From NCBI RefSeq assembly GCF_001053095.1, contig NZ_CGBP01000008.1:1-64000 (forward strand): a stretch of DNA of 64,000 bases, given 5' to 3'. Each line of letters begins with the position of its first letter. Within the stretch, counting starts at the first letter, position 1. The stretch comes from Yersinia similis. GTDB taxonomy: Bacteria > Pseudomonadota > Gammaproteobacteria > Enterobacterales > Enterobacteriaceae. The notes below the pieces were generated by a model, which saw nothing but the letters and a program-made list of their open reading frames with translations, was not told the DNA's origin and made no database searches. Positions 20,903-33,353 of this stretch are shown in pieces. A program made the position numbers and the translations under genes.

Positions 20903-21400
20903 TTATTTAACCTGTTTCAGTACGTCAGCAGTAATGTCTTTAGAAGAATCAGCGTATGCCACTGCATTCGCATCAATGACGACGTCATAGCCACCTTTGG
21001 TAGCAACAGATTTAACAGCATCCTGGATACGGCTCAGGATTTTGTTACGCTCTTCTGCCTGACGACGGCGGTTATCTTGCTCAAAAGCCTGAGCTTTAGT
21101 AGAGAAAGTTTCACGCTGTTTCATTACTTCATTTTCCAGTTTGGTACGATCACTGGCTTTCATGGTAGAACCATCACGTTGTAGCTTCTGCATTTTAGTC
21201 TGCAGATCGCGCTCCATTCCTTGCAGTTCGGTTGCACGGCCTTTGAATTCATTCTCCAGCTGCTTAGCCACGGCTTCACGCGCGGGTAATTGTTGGAAAA
21301 TGCTGGAAACATTAACAATAGCAATTTTGTCAGCGGCTTGAACGCTGGCTGAAGCAGCCAATGCTAAACCTAGACTTGCGGCACACAACCACTTTTTCAC
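20903..21400 (-). CDS. skp: Periplasmic chaperone Skp (OmpH)
   Basis: Skp is a jellyfish-shaped trimeric chaperone that holds unfolded outer-membrane proteins in the periplasm for BamA. I start it at the GTG at 21400, with AGGAG upstream, which gives a signal peptide ([22 protein letters not shown]). The upstream in-frame 31 codons are not Skp sequence. The 165-aa precursor has a beta core and long charged coiled-coil arms (roughly 50-120). It lies between bamA and lpxD, the conserved envelope order. Confidence 0.95.
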   Translation of the reverse strand: MKKWLCAASLGLALAASASVQAADKIAIVNVSSIFQQLPAREAVAKQLENEFKGRATELQGMERDLQTKMQKLQRDGSTMKASDRTKLENEVMKQRETFSTKAQAFEQDNRRRQAEERNKILSRIQDAVKSVATKGGYDVVIDANAVAYADSSKDITADVLKQVK

Positions 21401-21557
21401 TATAAACTCCTTACCATTACCCGTTTGTGTCAGAGACACCTTGAATTGCACTTGGTAGTGTATCCCACCTGATGAAGCGTCAGATTTCGCCAACGCGACT
21501 TAAGATCCTTTCACTACCAGTGCTGTCTTTAAAATTCAGAACTGCTTTGCCCATCAA

Positions 21558-23945
21558 TTACCAAGTTTTACCAATGTTAAACTGGAATTGCTCTGACTTA
21601 TCACCTTCGTAATCTTTAACCGGTTTAGCATATGAGAACACCAATGGACCTAATGGAGACATCCATTGCAACGCTACACCCGCAGACACACGAATATTGC
21701 TCGCTTTACTGTAATCAGGAATACCTGCAGCACGCGTTTTAGCTGTGTTTTCCCAATTGGTATCCCATACAGTGCCTGAGTCGATAAAGACGGAGGTACG
21801 CACAGAATTTGAGTATTTTTCACTGATAAACGGTGTCGGTGTGATCAACTCAATACTGGCCACCGCCATCGCATTACCCCCTACCGCATCGGTAGAGTTA
21901 TTTACTGTAGCCCCACCATTGGCATAATAAGCCGCTTTTGGACCAATGTTATTAGACCGGAAACCACGAACCGTGCTGGAACCACCGGCATAGAAGTTTT
22001 CGTAGAATGGCATCTCTTTCGAACCAATACCGTCACCATAACCTAAGCGACCACGACCTAAGAGTACCCACGAACGATCTTCATTTAATGGCTGGTAAGC
22101 TGATGTATCGAAAGTCACTTTGTAGAACTCATTATCTGAGCCTGGCACGGTAACTTTCGTGTTCACCGATGATTTCACACCCGATGTTGGGAAGAAGCCA
22201 CGGTCAAGGTTGTTATATGTCCACCCCAGATTCAGTGTGAAGTCGTCAGTAGTGAAACCTTCGCGGCCATCATAGCCCGGACGCTCCCCCACTGATTCAA
22301 GATAACGCCACATGGCAACCTGCGGTAACATGTCAGACAGATCGTTATGGACATAACCGACACCAACACGTAATGAGTTATTCTCATTAATTGGGAAGCC
22401 AAGAGTACCGTCGGCACCATAGCTACTGTTGGTATAACCAGATAGATCCGCATTATCCGCTTTAAAGTCATTGTAGAAAATACGCCCACCCAGACTTACA
22501 CCATCAACAGTGAAGTAAGGGTCCGTTAGCGTAAATTCTGCATAAGTCTGATAATCGTTCTTTGTGCCGTTAATACCCACGGTATTACCGGTACCTAGCC
22601 AGTTATCTTGCTGAACGCCAACCTGGAAACTCACACCACTCTCGGTACCATAACCAATACCAAAATTCAGGCTACCCGTGTTTCGTTCTTTCACTTTATA
22701 GGTCACATCAACCAGATCGGCGGCTCCCGGTACACGTTGAGTCTCAACATCAACGGTTTCGAAGTAACCCAAACGGTTAAGACGCTCTTTACCCGCCTCT
22801 ACCTGATCATTGCCCAACCATGCGCCTTCCATCTGGCGCATTTCACGGCGCAACACCGAGTCTTTACTGGTATCGTTACCTTCGAAACGAATATGACGGA
22901 CATAGAAACGGTTACCTGCATCCACGTTGATATGCAGTTTAACTGTTTTATCGTCATCATTAATTTCTGGCTGAGTGACAACACGTGGGTAAGCATAGCC
23001 GTAACGGCCCAACATCTTTTTGATGTCATCTTCCATACGTGTAACTTTACTGCCGTTAAACAACTCACCCGGCTCAATTTTTGTCAGCTTCTCAGCTTCA
23101 GATTGATGCCCTGCAAGATTACCGTTCACAATCACACTATTTAGCTTGAATTGTGGGCCTTCAGTAATATTGATGGTGACATAGATGCCTTTTTTATCTG
23201 GCGTCAAACTCACCTGAGTTGAATCGATATTAAAGCGCGCATAACCGCGGTCTAAATAGAAGCTGCGCAAGGTTTCAAGGTCACCTGCCAGTTTCTGTTT
23301 CTGATATTTACGATCACCGACCACGTTCCACCAAGGCACCTCGTCACGCAGTTGGAAGCGTGAGATAAGCTCATCAGTAGTGAAACTGTGATTACCTACG
23401 ATATTAATCTGCTGAATTTTTGCAGAAACACCTTCGGTAAAGACCAATTTCAGGTCAACACGATTACGTGGTAATGGCGTAACAACAGCCTTCACTGAAG
23501 CGCTGTATTTACCCACACTGTAATAGAAATCTTCGAGTCCTTTTTCAATGTTGGATATAGTGGTACGGTCCAAGGCCTCGCCAACCCGGACGCCAGAGGC
23601 TTCCAGATTCTGCTTGAGCATATCTTCTTTCACCGCTTTATTACCGGAGAAAGTGATGCTGGCAATCGTGGGGCGTTCTTTGACTTGAACAATCAGCGTA
23701 TTACCATCGCGCAGGACGCGAACGTCCTCGAAGTTGCCTGTAGCAAACAACGCACGGATAGTTTTACCGATGTCATCATCACTGACGGTATCGCCTACGC
23801 GAACCGGCATATTAAGTAACGCCGCACCGACGGCGACCCGTTGCAGTCCTTCGAAATGAATATCGTTCACTACGAACCCGTCTGCACCGTATACGGTGGC
23901 GCTGCCAAACAGCAGCGACGCTATGAGCAACTTTTTCATCGCCAT
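21558..23945 (-). CDS. bamA: Outer-membrane protein assembly factor BamA
   Basis: BamA is the core insertase of the BAM complex. The 795-aa precursor has a signal peptide (to about residue 20), five POTRA domains (about 21-420) and a 16-strand Omp85 barrel ending in FNIGKTW with the C-terminal aromatic signal. The conserved loop-6 VRGF motif is at 659-662. Compared with E. coli (810 aa), extracellular loop 6 is shorter. Where E. coli has a Cys-containing insertion after the GPKA segment, this protein reads [13 protein letters not shown] with no cysteine. It follows rseP by 36 bases, and skp lies downstream. Confidence 0.97.
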   Translation of the reverse strand: MAMKKLLIASLLFGSATVYGADGFVVNDIHFEGLQRVAVGAALLNMPVRVGDTVSDDDIGKTIRALFATGNFEDVRVLRDGNTLIVQVKERPTIASITFSGNKAVKEDMLKQNLEASGVRVGEALDRTTISNIEKGLEDFYYSVGKYSASVKAVVTPLPRNRVDLKLVFTEGVSAKIQQINIVGNHSFTTDELISRFQLRDEVPWWNVVGDRKYQKQKLAGDLETLRSFYLDRGYARFNIDSTQVSLTPDKKGIYVTINITEGPQFKLNSVIVNGNLAGHQSEAEKLTKIEPGELFNGSKVTRMEDDIKKMLGRYGYAYPRVVTQPEINDDDKTVKLHINVDAGNRFYVRHIRFEGNDTSKDSVLRREMRQMEGAWLGNDQVEAGKERLNRLGYFETVDVETQRVPGAADLVDVTYKVKERNTGSLNFGIGYGTESGVSFQVGVQQDNWLGTGNTVGINGTKNDYQTYAEFTLTDPYFTVDGVSLGGRIFYNDFKADNADLSGYTNSSYGADGTLGFPINENNSLRVGVGYVHNDLSDMLPQVAMWRYLESVGERPGYDGREGFTTDDFTLNLGWTYNNLDRGFFPTSGVKSSVNTKVTVPGSDNEFYKVTFDTSAYQPLNEDRSWVLLGRGRLGYGDGIGSKEMPFYENFYAGGSSTVRGFRSNNIGPKAAYYANGGATVNNSTDAVGGNAMAVASIELITPTPFISEKYSNSVRTSVFIDSGTVWDTNWENTAKTRAAGIPDYSKASNIRVSAGVALQWMSPLGPLVFSYAKPVKDYEGDKSEQFQFNIGKTW

Positions 23946-23981
23946 CGTTGTTATGCGTTCTTCCTAACCTATCCCCTGCCG

Positions 23982-25337
23982 TTAAAGACGGGAGAAATCA
24001 TTGAAAAGTGCAAGCCCCATTAATAGCACCAGCAAAATCGAGCCGATGCGATAACTGAAGTCCTGCACTCGCTCAGAAACCGGCCCACCCTTCAGCTTTT
24101 CTATCGCCAGGAAGAGCAGATGTCCACCATCTAATACCGGTAACGGGAACAAATTGATAATGCCCAAGTTGACGCTGATTAGCGCCAAAAACATCAGGTA
24201 GTACACCAACCCGTACTCAGCTGAAACCCCAGCGCCTTGCGCAATAGATATCGGGCCACTTAGGTTATTCAGCTTAACATCACCAGTAATCAGTTTACCC
24301 AACATGCTTACCGTCAACCGCATCAACTGCCAGGTTTTATCCCCAGCTTGATAGACTGCCGTAAACGGCCCATATTGGCGAATTGTTTTATATTCATCCG
24401 GAAGTGGTATCACTTTCGGCACTACACCCGCAAAACCTTCACTACGGTTTTCTCCAACCGATTTTGTATCTGGTATCAAGGTTAAAGACAAGGGGGTACC
24501 CACCCTTTCAATATCTAACACCAGCGGCTGGCCGGGATTATCACGAACCTGTAAAACAAATGTCTGCCAACGATCCAATAACTGACCATTAACTTTAACG
24601 ATCCTATCCCCTGCTTGTAAACCCGCCTTTTGTGCCGCTGACCCCGGCTGAACTTCAGCCAAGACAGACTCAATCTGCGGACCACGTGGGATAATACCGA
24701 GTGCTACCACTGGATCTTGCTTATCCGGTTCAAATTGCCACTGACGTAAATCCAGAGTTTTCTCTACCACATTGGCGGAACCAAATGGAGCGACTCCCAC
24801 TTGCATTTGCTTATCGCCAATTCTGCTGATCAACGCCAGACGAACAGAATCCCAATCAGGCGTTTCGATGCCATCAACAGACTTAAGTTCCATTCCTGAA
24901 GAAATATTGGCTTGCGCAGCAATAGATTGTGGCGAAATATCACCGATGACCGGACGCACACTTGGCACTCCGATGATAAACACCAGCCAGTAAGCGACAA
25001 TAGCAAAAAGGAAGTTAGCAATAGGCCCCGCGCTGACGATTGCCGCACGTTGTAAAACAGTTTTATTGTTGAATGATTGATGGCGTAGTTCTGGTGCAAC
25101 AGCCTCTACACGCTCATCTAACATTTTAACATAACCGCCCAATGGGATAAGGGCGATAACATACTCGGTTCCCTGACGATCAGTACGGCGCCATAACGCT
25201 TTACCAAAACCAATTGAAAAACGCTCTACACGGACACCACAGCGCCGTGCCACCCAAAAGTGGCCAAACTCATGCACTGTAATTAAGATCCCCAGTGCGA
25301 CAATAAACGCAGCCAGGCTCCAGAGTATGCTCATCAT
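23982..25337 (-). CDS. rseP: Site-2 zinc metalloprotease RseP
   Basis: RseP performs the intramembrane cut of RseA that releases sigma-E, and it clears signal peptides. The HEFGH zinc motif (His22, Glu23, His26) lies in the first transmembrane helix. Two periplasmic PDZ domains occupy about 115-310. The second active-site motif [13 protein letters not shown] is near residue 395. The 451 aa match E. coli. It sits between cdsA and bamA, so the sigma-E protease and its main outer-membrane client machine are co-transcribed. Confidence 0.97.
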   Translation of the reverse strand: MMSILWSLAAFIVALGILITVHEFGHFWVARRCGVRVERFSIGFGKALWRRTDRQGTEYVIALIPLGGYVKMLDERVEAVAPELRHQSFNNKTVLQRAAIVSAGPIANFLFAIVAYWLVFIIGVPSVRPVIGDISPQSIAAQANISSGMELKSVDGIETPDWDSVRLALISRIGDKQMQVGVAPFGSANVVEKTLDLRQWQFEPDKQDPVVALGIIPRGPQIESVLAEVQPGSAAQKAGLQAGDRIVKVNGQLLDRWQTFVLQVRDNPGQPLVLDIERVGTPLSLTLIPDTKSVGENRSEGFAGVVPKVIPLPDEYKTIRQYGPFTAVYQAGDKTWQLMRLTVSMLGKLITGDVKLNNLSGPISIAQGAGVSAEYGLVYYLMFLALISVNLGIINLFPLPVLDGGHLLFLAIEKLKGGPVSERVQDFSYRIGSILLVLLMGLALFNDFSRL

Positions 25338-25365
25338 AATCCCTAAACTCCCCGTCAGTGACGGA

Positions 25366-26214
25366 TTAAAACACTAACAGCATTAAGCAGGCAAATACCG
25401 GCACAGCTGCGGTCAGGCTATCGATACGATCCAGTATCCCACCATGACCAGGAATCAAATGACCACTGTCTTTGATTCCCGCTTCACGTTTAAACATACT
25501 TTCAGTCAGATCACCGAGTACCGAGGCCAATGCAGCAACCACGGAACAGATTAACAGTTTTTCGGGGACGATATCCAACGGTGCGTATCGACCAAACAGC
25601 AATGATATCAGAGCTGACGTCAGTAAACCGCCAATTAATCCTTCCCATGTTTTACCTGGTGAGACTTTAGGCGCTAATTTGTGTTTACCGAACAATTTAC
25701 CGAACATGTAGGCGCCAGAATCTGCCCCCCACACTAATAACATGACATATAACAGCCACCAAGCGCCGGTATTATGGTTCTGCTCGTAGCCATACTGGCG
25801 CAAGGCAAACATTCCCCAAAAGAATGGGACAATAGTCAGAATACCGAAGATGATGCGCAGGAGGCGCGAGTTACGCCAAAATACAGCAGAGCGCGGGTAA
25901 GTAAGCACCAGCATCAATGCAGCAACCCACCAGCCCATAGAGAGCCATAGTGGTATACTCACCAAGAGGTGATGAGGTGAATGCTGATATTCAGGGAGAC
26001 TAAGCAGCATGGCAACAAGCAGGAGTCCGCACAGTATCGCTAACCAGATACGCTGAGTACGACTGACAAAACCCGCTAATTGACCCCATTCCCAGGCTGC
26101 AAGCATACTGACGACGAGAGTAACAATAGCGAAACCAACCGGCGGAAGTAGGAACAGTGCACCAATGACAACCGGAATCAAAATCAAAGCAGTTATGAGA
26201 CGATACTTCAGCAA
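25366..26214 (-). CDS. cdsA: Phosphatidate cytidylyltransferase
   Basis: CdsA makes CDP-diacylglycerol from phosphatidic acid and CTP, the precursor of all phospholipids. The 282-aa protein has about eight membrane segments. The family signature near the C-terminus is [18 protein letters not shown] followed by [11 protein letters not shown], which carries the metal-binding aspartates. It starts 9 bases after uppS and precedes rseP. Confidence 0.96.
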   Translation of the reverse strand: MLKYRLITALILIPVVIGALFLLPPVGFAIVTLVVSMLAAWEWGQLAGFVSRTQRIWLAILCGLLLVAMLLSLPEYQHSPHHLLVSIPLWLSMGWWVAALMLVLTYPRSAVFWRNSRLLRIIFGILTIVPFFWGMFALRQYGYEQNHNTGAWWLLYVMLLVWGADSGAYMFGKLFGKHKLAPKVSPGKTWEGLIGGLLTSALISLLFGRYAPLDIVPEKLLICSVVAALASVLGDLTESMFKREAGIKDSGHLIPGHGGILDRIDSLTAAVPVFACLMLLVF

Positions 26215-26223
26215 AAGTTCCCC

Positions 26224-26982
26224 CTAGGATGCAGTGGCATCGATAGGTGTAGTTCCCCCGAAGCGACGCTCGCGTTGTGCAAATGCATTCAGCGCACCTT
26301 CAAAGACATTTTCATCAAAATCAGGCCAGAGGACATCTGTAAAGTAAAGTTCAGCATAGGCTATTTGCCACAACAAGAAATTACTGATGCGATGTTCACC
26401 ACCGGTTCTGATCACTAAGTCCACCTGAGATTGCTCATGCAGGCAGATATACGAGTTGAGCGACTCTTCACTGATATCTGTAGGTTGCAATTCCCCTTTC
26501 TGAACTTGTTCAGCTAAATGGCGCACCCCTTGGATGATATCCCAACGGCCACCATAATTGGCAGCAATGTTGAGTTTCAATCCGTCATTATTTGCCGTTA
26601 ATTTTTCTGAACGACGAATTCGCTCTTGTAAACGCCCACTAAAACGGCTGATATCACCAATAATAGATAAACGAACATTATGTTTATGCAAGCTTTTTAC
26701 TTCACTGTCCAGTGCGCGAACAAAAAGCTCCATCAGAGCGGTCACTTCTTGGTCAGGGCGATTCCAGTTTTCACTGCTAAAAGCATAAAGAGTGAGCGCA
26801 TCTAAATTATGCGTCGCAGCAAAGCTCACTGCTCGTCGAACTGATTTCACCCCGGCTTTATGGCCGAAAACTCTTAATTTACCCTTGTTTTTAGCCCAAC
26901 GGCCATTACCATCCATAATGATAGCAACATGACGTGGACTCCGGGGGGACAAGTTAGCCCTATCTTCTTTTACAGGCGACAT
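26224..26982 (-). CDS. uppS: Undecaprenyl diphosphate synthase
   Basis: UppS (IspU) condenses eight isopentenyl units onto farnesyl diphosphate, giving the C55 carrier lipid for peptidoglycan and O-antigen. The cis-prenyltransferase motif [11 protein letters not shown], with Asp24, is near the N-terminus. FSSENWNRP and the C-terminal [20 protein letters not shown]-type motif follow. It is 252 aa long. The gap to dxr holds the dxr terminator, so uppS probably opens a separate transcript. Confidence 0.96.
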   Translation of the reverse strand: MSPVKEDRANLSPRSPRHVAIIMDGNGRWAKNKGKLRVFGHKAGVKSVRRAVSFAATHNLDALTLYAFSSENWNRPDQEVTALMELFVRALDSEVKSLHKHNVRLSIIGDISRFSGRLQERIRRSEKLTANNDGLKLNIAANYGGRWDIIQGVRHLAEQVQKGELQPTDISEESLNSYICLHEQSQVDLVIRTGGEHRISNFLLWQIAYAELYFTDVLWPDFDENVFEGALNAFAQRERRFGGTTPIDATAS

Positions 26983-27044
26983 AACGCGAACTTATTTCCT
27001 CAATAAATCAGTTGTTCGTCCCGAACATTAGGCATCAAGCGCAC

Positions 27045-27075
27045 AAAAAAAGCCGTGTACCAAGTCACGGCTTCT
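27045..27075 (-). terminator. dxr terminator
   Basis: On the minus strand the stem AAGCCGTG / CACGGCTT with loop ACTTGGTA is followed by seven T. This separates dxr from uppS-cdsA and the downstream genes. The remaining 62 bases before uppS should contain the uppS promoter, but I cannot define it. Confidence 0.85.
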
Positions 27076-27205
27076 GGAGTGACAGCCCAAATAGACGGTT
27101 TAAATACCTATTGGGTCACTAATCAACAGTCTATCTATCCATTGATAGGGTTGACTATACCATCTCAGCCTTTCCCTAACAAATGACCGGATCAGCGAAC
27201 CTGAC

Positions 27206-28402
27206 TTAATTATTTAATTTTGCGATGACTTGGGCCGCGACATCCCGAGCTTTGCGATCAATCACCAACACCTCTTCCACACTGGTAGGTTCTGGTAATA
27301 ACAAACCTTCAACAACAGTACGGTTAATCACTTCAATATCAGTGAAACGAATTTTTGAATCTAAAAATGCCATGACTGAAATTTCATTTGCTGCATTAAG
27401 CGCTGTTGTCGCTGCCTGCCCCGCATTACAGGCGTCTATGGCCAACTTTAGACACGGATAACGTTGATAATCCGGGGTTGTAAAGGTCAGCGCACCTACT
27501 TTACAAAAATCCAATGGAGCAACACCTGAGTTAACTCGCATTGGGTAAGCCATCGCATGTGCAATGGGTGTCCGCATGTCTGGAGTCCCCATCTGTGCCA
27601 GGATACTTCCGTCATGATAGCGAACCATCGAGTGAATAACAGACTGCGGGTGTAACACAACCTCTATCTGTTCTGCGCTGGCATTAAATAACCATCGAGC
27701 CTCAATATACTCCAGGCCTTTATTCATCATCGTCGCTGAGTCGACAGAAATTTTCCGCCCCATAGACCAATTTGGATGAGCACAAGCTTGATCTGGGGTG
27801 ACATCAGAAAACTGCGAAAGTGGAGTTTCACGAAATGGGCCACCAGAGCCAGTCAAAATAATCCGTGAAACGCCATTTTCATTTAATGAAGAATAGCCTA
27901 ATTGGCGCTGAATTCTTTCAGGCAAACTCTGAAAAATCGCGTTATGTTCGCTATCAATTGGCAGTAATTGAGCACGGCTGCGTTTAACCTCATCCATAAA
28001 GAGTTTACCGCAGGTAATCAGCGACTCTTTATTGGCAAGCAAAACTTGTTTACCTGCACGAATAGCGGCCAATGTTGAGGGTAAACCAGCAATGCCAACA
28101 ATCGCGGCCATCACTTGATCGACATCATCTAAAGCTGCCAATTCGCAGGCAGCAGCTTCGCCGAAATAAACCTCGGTGTCTGAACCCTGTTCTGCCAACA
28201 ACAAACGTAGTGCTTTGGCTGAGTCTTCATCAGACATCGCTGCATAGCGGGGGGAGAACTCAAGGCATTGCCGCGCCATTTCCCTGACATTACACCCGGC
28301 AACTAACGCCGTTACTTTAAATAATTCGGGGTTTGCACGCACAACACTCAACGTGCTGTTGCCGATGGAGCCAGTAGAGCCAAGAATAGTCAGTTGCTTC
28401 AT
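27206..28402 (-). CDS. dxr: 1-deoxy-D-xylulose 5-phosphate reductoisomerase
   Basis: Dxr (IspC) rearranges and reduces DXP to methylerythritol phosphate with NADPH, the committed step of the MEP isoprenoid pathway and the fosmidomycin target. The NADPH-binding GSTGSIG is at 8-14. The catalytic region has [10 protein letters not shown] and [10 protein letters not shown], and the flexible loop carries [18 protein letters not shown]. The length of 398 aa equals E. coli. uppS, which uses the isoprenoid product, is the next gene. Confidence 0.97.
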   Translation of the reverse strand: MKQLTILGSTGSIGNSTLSVVRANPELFKVTALVAGCNVREMARQCLEFSPRYAAMSDEDSAKALRLLLAEQGSDTEVYFGEAAACELAALDDVDQVMAAIVGIAGLPSTLAAIRAGKQVLLANKESLITCGKLFMDEVKRSRAQLLPIDSEHNAIFQSLPERIQRQLGYSSLNENGVSRIILTGSGGPFRETPLSQFSDVTPDQACAHPNWSMGRKISVDSATMMNKGLEYIEARWLFNASAEQIEVVLHPQSVIHSMVRYHDGSILAQMGTPDMRTPIAHAMAYPMRVNSGVAPLDFCKVGALTFTTPDYQRYPCLKLAIDACNAGQAATTALNAANEISVMAFLDSKIRFTDIEVINRTVVEGLLLPEPTSVEEVLVIDRKARDVAAQVIAKLNN

Positions 28403-28550
28403 GAGGGCGCTCTGAATAACTGTTTGGTGATAGGCGATATATCAATTTGCCTGCATGGCAAACGATACCATCGTTCCAGGTTTTATGGCGAGTAACTGCC
28501 GAAAAAACATTGCTAAGATAAGACATTGATCAGATAAACATGACCGGGTA

Positions 28551-28580
28551 AAAAAGCAAAGCGCCGCCTAAGCGACGCTT
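28551..28580 (-). terminator. frr terminator
   Basis: On the minus strand the stem AAGCGTCGC / GCGGCGCTT, with one G-U pair, is followed by TGCTTTTTT. It lies about 19 bases after the frr stop, which makes frr the end of its transcript. Confidence 0.85.
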
Positions 28581-28598
28581 ATATCACCCGAGTGGAGA

Positions 28599-29156
28599 TT
28601 AAAAATCCATCAACTCAGCTTCTTTTACCGCCAATGCGGCATCAACTTTCTTGATATAGGCATCCGTCAGCTTTTGCACATCGTCTTGAGAACGGCGATC
28701 TTCGTCTTCACTGATTTCTTTGTCTTTCAGCAATGCCTTCACTTTATCGTTAGCATCACGGCGCACGTTACGAATAGACACACGTCCCTGCTCTGCTTCT
28801 GCCCGCACGACTTTAATCAAGTCTTTACGGCGCTCTTCTGTCAGTGCTGGCAATGGAACACGGATAACTGTACCGGCAGACGATGGATTCAGCCCCAAGT
28901 CTGAAGTCATGATAGCCTTCTCTACCGCAGCACTCAGGCTACGGTCGAAAACAGTTAGCGCTAAAGTACGGGAGTCTTCTACTACAATGTTAGCCAATTG
29001 ACGCAATGGTGTCGCCGTACCGTAGTACTCAACCTGAATACCATCAAGGATACTTGGAGAGGCACGACCCGTACGGATTTTACTAATGTGGTTCTGGAAT
29101 ACTTCCAGACATTTTTCCATGCGCACTTCGGCATCTTTTCTAATTTCGTTAATCAC
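28599..29156 (-). CDS. frr: Ribosome recycling factor
   Basis: RRF splits post-termination ribosomes together with EF-G. The 185-aa protein has the two-domain tRNA-mimic layout, with a three-helix bundle and an inserted beta domain. Landmarks are [31 protein letters not shown] and [14 protein letters not shown]. Length and sequence match E. coli RRF. It follows pyrH by 135 bases, the standard rpsB-tsf-pyrH-frr order. Confidence 0.97.
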   Translation of the reverse strand: MINEIRKDAEVRMEKCLEVFQNHISKIRTGRASPSILDGIQVEYYGTATPLRQLANIVVEDSRTLALTVFDRSLSAAVEKAIMTSDLGLNPSSAGTVIRVPLPALTEERRKDLIKVVRAEAEQGRVSIRNVRRDANDKVKALLKDKEISEDEDRRSQDDVQKLTDAYIKKVDAALAVKEAELMDF

Positions 29157-29291
29157 GTTGCGAACCCTTGGAAGCTGGTTACTTGGCTGGCCATAGCTTT
29201 TGAGTATAGCCGGTGAATATACAAACCAACTGTTGCTGGTTAAAGGGGCAGACAGAACAATCTGCTTACCCCTGATAATAAGGTCTGTCGC

Positions 29292-30017
29292 TTATTTAGC
29301 GATCAATGTCCCTTCATTCTCACCCATCACCACACGACGCAGGGCGCCGGGTTTATTCATGTTGAAGACCCGAATTGGCAGGTTGTGGTCACGGGCCAAA
29401 GTGAAGGCCGCCAGATCCATAACTTTCAACTCTTGTTCTAAAACATCCTGATAGGTTAACTGTTCGTACAATGTTGCGTCAGGATTTTTCACCGGATCTG
29501 CGGAGTAAACCCCATCAACCTTTGTTGCTTTTAACACAACATCGGCTTCAATTTCGATACCACGTAAACACGCAGCAGAATCCGTCGTAAAGAATGGGTT
29601 ACCGGTACCCGCAGCAAAAATAACCACACGGTTATGACGCAGCAAGCTAATCGCTTCGGCCCAACTGTAATTATCACAGACGCCATTAAGTGGAATAGCA
29701 GACATCAGGCGGGCGTTCACATAGGCACGGTGCAAAGCATCTCGCATTGCCAGACCATTCATAACGGTAGCCAGCATTCCCATGTGGTCGCCCACTACAC
29801 GGTTCATTCCAGCCTGTGCCAAACCGGCACCGCGGAATAAGTTACCACCGCCAATGACTACACCGACCTGAATGCCCAATTCAACCAGCTCTTTAACTTC
29901 CTGAGCCATGCGGTCCAAAACGCTAGCGTCGATACCGAAACCTTCTGCGCCTTGCAGGGCTTCGCCACTCAGCTTAAGCAGGATACGCTGATATACGGGT
30001 TTTGCATTGGTTGCCAT
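29292..30017 (-). CDS. pyrH: UMP kinase
   Basis: PyrH phosphorylates UMP to UDP. It is a hexameric amino-acid-kinase-family enzyme, activated by GTP and inhibited by UTP. The 241-aa product shows the N-terminal [11 protein letters not shown], then GGGNLFRG and the [14 protein letters not shown] nucleotide-binding segment. It lies between tsf and frr. A palindromic repeat copy and the tsf terminator lie upstream, so pyrH probably has its own promoter. Confidence 0.97.
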   Translation of the reverse strand: MATNAKPVYQRILLKLSGEALQGAEGFGIDASVLDRMAQEVKELVELGIQVGVVIGGGNLFRGAGLAQAGMNRVVGDHMGMLATVMNGLAMRDALHRAYVNARLMSAIPLNGVCDNYSWAEAISLLRHNRVVIFAAGTGNPFFTTDSAACLRGIEIEADVVLKATKVDGVYSADPVKNPDATLYEQLTYQDVLEQELKVMDLAAFTLARDHNLPIRVFNMNKPGALRRVVMGENEGTLIAK

Positions 30018-30111
30018 GGTGTTGTGTCCTAAGCAGCAGTAATAATATTGGAGACTTGACCGTCAGATATTCAGAACAGCAGTGTGCGCTAAAAACTGAG
30101 CAGACTAAGCT

Positions 30112-30179
30112 TATACCCTAAACAATTCGAGTTATAGGAAGGCAGTCAACGCACTTGTAACTTGAAGTATAACGGGTAT
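30112..30179. repeat. Short copy of the palindromic intergenic repeat
   Basis: The ends TACCCTAAACAATTCGAGTT and TGTAACTTGAAGTATAACGG are inverted relatives and match the termini of the element at 11781-11903. It occupies the tsf-pyrH gap, just past the tsf terminator as read on the minus strand. Confidence 0.75.
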
Positions 30180-30188
30180 CGAGTGAAT

Positions 30189-30220
30189 AAAATGGAACCG
30201 CCTATTGGCGGCCCCATTTT
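30189..30220 (-). terminator. rpsB-tsf operon terminator
   Basis: On the minus strand AATGGGGCCGCC / GGCGGTTCCATT forms a 12-bp stem with G-U pairs, closed by loop AATA. It is followed by TTATTC. It lies a few bases past the tsf stop. Confidence 0.8.
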
Positions 30221-30225
30221 GAGCA

Positions 30226-31083
30226 TTAAGACTGTTTGCTCATTGCTGCAACTTCAGCAGCAAAGTCAGTTTCAACTTTCTCAATGCCTTCGCCCACTTC
30301 AAAGCGGATGAAGTTTACTACATCCGCGTTGTTTTCTTTCAACAGATCGCCAACAGTTTTGCTTGGGTCCATAACGAAGTTCTGACCAGTCAGAGAGACT
30401 TCGCCAGTGAACTTACGCATACGGCCTTCAACCATCTTCTCAGCAATCTCACGTGGCTTGCCGGATTCGATAGCAATGTCCAACTGGATTTGGTGCTCGC
30501 GAGCAACAACTTCAGCAGGAACATCGTCTGGCTTAACATATTCAGGCTTGCTTGCAGCGATGTGCATAGCAATGTGCTTAACCAGTTCTTCATCAGCACC
30601 GGTTGCCGCAACCATAACGCCGATACGTGCGCCATGCAGATAAGTACCCAGAATGTCGCCTTCCAGTACAGCTACACGGCGAATGTTGATGTTCTCACCG
30701 ATTTTAGCGACCAGGTTTGCACGTTGTTCTTCGAACTTAGCTTTCAGAACATCGATATCAGCGATTTTTTCAGCCAGAGCTGCGTTGATAACTTCTTCGC
30801 CAAATGCTTTGAAGCCAGCATCTTTAGCAACGAAGTCAGTTTCGCAGTTCAGTTCCAGAATCACACCGTACTTACCATCAGCGGAAACTTTAGCCAGGAT
30901 GATACCTTCAGCAGCAATACGGCCTGCTTTCTTGGCAGCTTTAGCCTGACCAGACTTACGCATGTTGTCGATGGCCAGCTCAATGTCACCATTAGCTTCA
31001 ACCAACGCCTTTTTACATTCCATCATGCCTGCGGCTGTACGCTCACGCAGTTCTTTTACCAAAGCAGCGGTAATAGCAACCAT
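30226..31083 (-). CDS. tsf: Elongation factor Ts
   Basis: EF-Ts is the nucleotide exchange factor for EF-Tu. The 285-aa protein has the N-terminal UBA-like domain with [12 protein letters not shown], the core CETDFVAKD segment that contacts EF-Tu, and [11 protein letters not shown]. It is co-transcribed with rpsB, 127 bases downstream, with an attenuator-like hairpin between them. Confidence 0.97.
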
Positions 31084-31132
31084 TTAAATTTCCTCGGTTC
31101 TCTTGTGAAGACAAAATCTCACATTAGATATG

Positions 31133-31156
31133 CAAAGGGGGCCTATAAGGCCCCCC
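31133..31156 (-). terminator. Intercistronic hairpin (attenuator) between rpsB and tsf
   Basis: On the minus strand GGGGGCC-TTAT-AGGCCCCC is followed by TTTGCAT. The stem is strong but the U-tract is short. This fits partial termination that reduces tsf relative to rpsB expression, as known for the E. coli operon. Confidence 0.7.
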
Positions 31157-31210
31157 TAACCAACATATTTCAATACCTGGTTAATAAGGGCTCACAACGA
31201 GCCGGACTTA

Positions 31211-32065
<855 letters not shown>

Positions 32066-32176
32066 TTACACATATGAGTGCGATTGGTATTGCCCGGCTA
32101 AACTGTCTATTTATCGTCAGAATACGTCATCAGAAGATTTGTATTCATTGGAATATAGTGCGGTTCGCCGGCGCGC

Positions 32177-32206
32177 TTTATACCATAAACAGCCATAACA
32201 CACCAA
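32177..32206 (-). promoter_or_regulatory. rpsB promoter
   Basis: On the minus strand a -35 TTGGTG (32206-32201), an 18-base spacer and a -10 TATAAA (32182-32177) are followed by a GC-rich discriminator, GCGCGCCGG. That discriminator is typical of stringently controlled ribosomal promoters. It implies a leader of about 235 bases before rpsB. The rest of the 434-base rpsB-map gap shows only this leader and the upstream region of map. Confidence 0.7.
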
Positions 32207-32370
32207 CTTTTGTTGTGTTTAGTGATGCCCTATAAAGGAAAATTTGGCAGCAAATTGCTTGGCTGATACCATTAGCCACAGATTTTTATTAATCGACAGT
32301 TATCTTTTCATTATCTGCATCTCATTAATAACGGCGGCTGGCTATTTACAGCCCCTACGGACACTTTTGC

Positions 32371-33162
32371 ATGGCAATCTCAATCAAAACACCTGAAGAT
32401 ATTCAAAAAATGCGCGTTGCTGGCCGCTTGGCTGCTGAAGTGCTGGAAATCATCGAACCCTATGTGAAACCAGGGGCAACGACTGGTGAACTCGATCGTA
32501 TCTGTCACGACCATATCACCAACCACCAACAGGCTATTTCTGCCTGCCTCGGGTATCACGGTTTCCCTAAATCTGTCTGCATCTCGGTAAATGAAGTGAT
32601 CTGCCACGGCATCCCAAGCGATGAAAAAGTGCTGAAAGAGGGTGATATCGTCAATATCGACGTAACCGTGATTAAAGATGGCTTCCATGGCGATACCTCA
32701 AAAATGTTTATTGTTGGTAAGCCGACCATTCTGGGTGAACGTCTGTGCCGCGTGACTCAAGAGAGCCTGTACCTGGCGATTAAAATGGTTAAGCCGGGGA
32801 TCCGTCTGCGGACTCTGGGTAAAGCTATCCAGAAATTTGTTGAAGCAGAGAACTTCTCCGTAGTACGTGAATATTGTGGTCACGGGATCGGTGAAGGTTT
32901 CCATGAAGAACCACAAGTTTTACATTACGATGCGGATGACGGCGGCGTAGTCCTGCAAGCAGGCATGGCCTTCACGATCGAGCCTATGGTGAACGCAGGG
33001 GATTACCGGATTCGGACCATGAAAGACGGCTGGACGGTAAAAACTAAAGATCGTAGCTTGTCGGCACAGTATGAGCATACTATTGTGGTAACCGATAACG
33101 GCTGCGAAATAATGACGTTGCGTAAAGATGACACTATCCCCAACATCATAACGCACGAGTAA
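32371..33162 (+). CDS. map: Methionine aminopeptidase, type I
   Basis: Map removes the initiator methionine from nascent proteins. The 263-aa pita-bread enzyme shows His79, the metal ligands Asp97 and Asp108 (GDIVNIDVTV and HGDTS), the His of GHGIGEGFHEEP and the Glu residues of AFTIEPM and QYEHTIVV. It is divergent from rpsB. Its terminator hairpin is interrupted by a 165-bp repeat. Confidence 0.97.
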   Translation: MAISIKTPEDIQKMRVAGRLAAEVLEIIEPYVKPGATTGELDRICHDHITNHQQAISACLGYHGFPKSVCISVNEVICHGIPSDEKVLKEGDIVNIDVTVIKDGFHGDTSKMFIVGKPTILGERLCRVTQESLYLAIKMVKPGIRLRTLGKAIQKFVEAENFSVVREYCGHGIGEGFHEEPQVLHYDADDGGVVLQAGMAFTIEPMVNAGDYRIRTMKDGWTVKTKDRSLSAQYEHTIVVTDNGCEIMTLRKDDTIPNIITHE

Positions 33163-33169
33163 TAATGAC

Positions 33170-33188
33170 AAGCCGGCACCGCCGGCTT
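33170..33188 (+). terminator. map terminator hairpin, split from its U-tract
   Basis: AGCCGGCACCGCCGGCTT forms a stem-loop right after the map stop. The T-run that should follow now lies 165 bases away (CTTTTTTAT at 33355), on the far side of the inserted palindromic element. The ancestral sequence can be rebuilt by deleting the element. Confidence 0.8.
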
Positions 33189-33353
33189 CAGACTGCTGAC
33201 AAACCCCGATGATGCGATCTTGAACGGTGAGGATAGGCAGAGGAGTAAAGAGTCCGCGCCAAGGAGGGCGCGGCTCGAGCCTACATGGATGTATTTACGG
33301 CGTCTTTACGATCTGCCTGTTCTCTCCGTCGCGGGCACTTTGTCAATAACCTC
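33189..33353 (+). mobile_element. 165-bp palindromic element (YPAL-like MITE), copy 1
   Basis: Runs from CAGACTGCTGACAAACCCC to GTCAATAACCTC and is nearly identical to the copies at 44005 and 50236 (reverse). It is an imperfect inverted repeat. TGACAAA, AGGCAGA and GTAAAGA recur in both arms, and the centre has a CCGCGCC / GGCGCGG hairpin. It has no coding capacity of its own for transposition, so it must be mobilised in trans. I match it to the Yersinia YPAL family from memory. The flanking duplication is only CTT. One reading frame runs through it into glnD. Confidence 0.85.

Noticed and set aside
22608-23144. A 178-codon plus-strand open frame opposite bamA
   Set aside because: Antisense shadow of bamA with no independent start signal or recognisable product.
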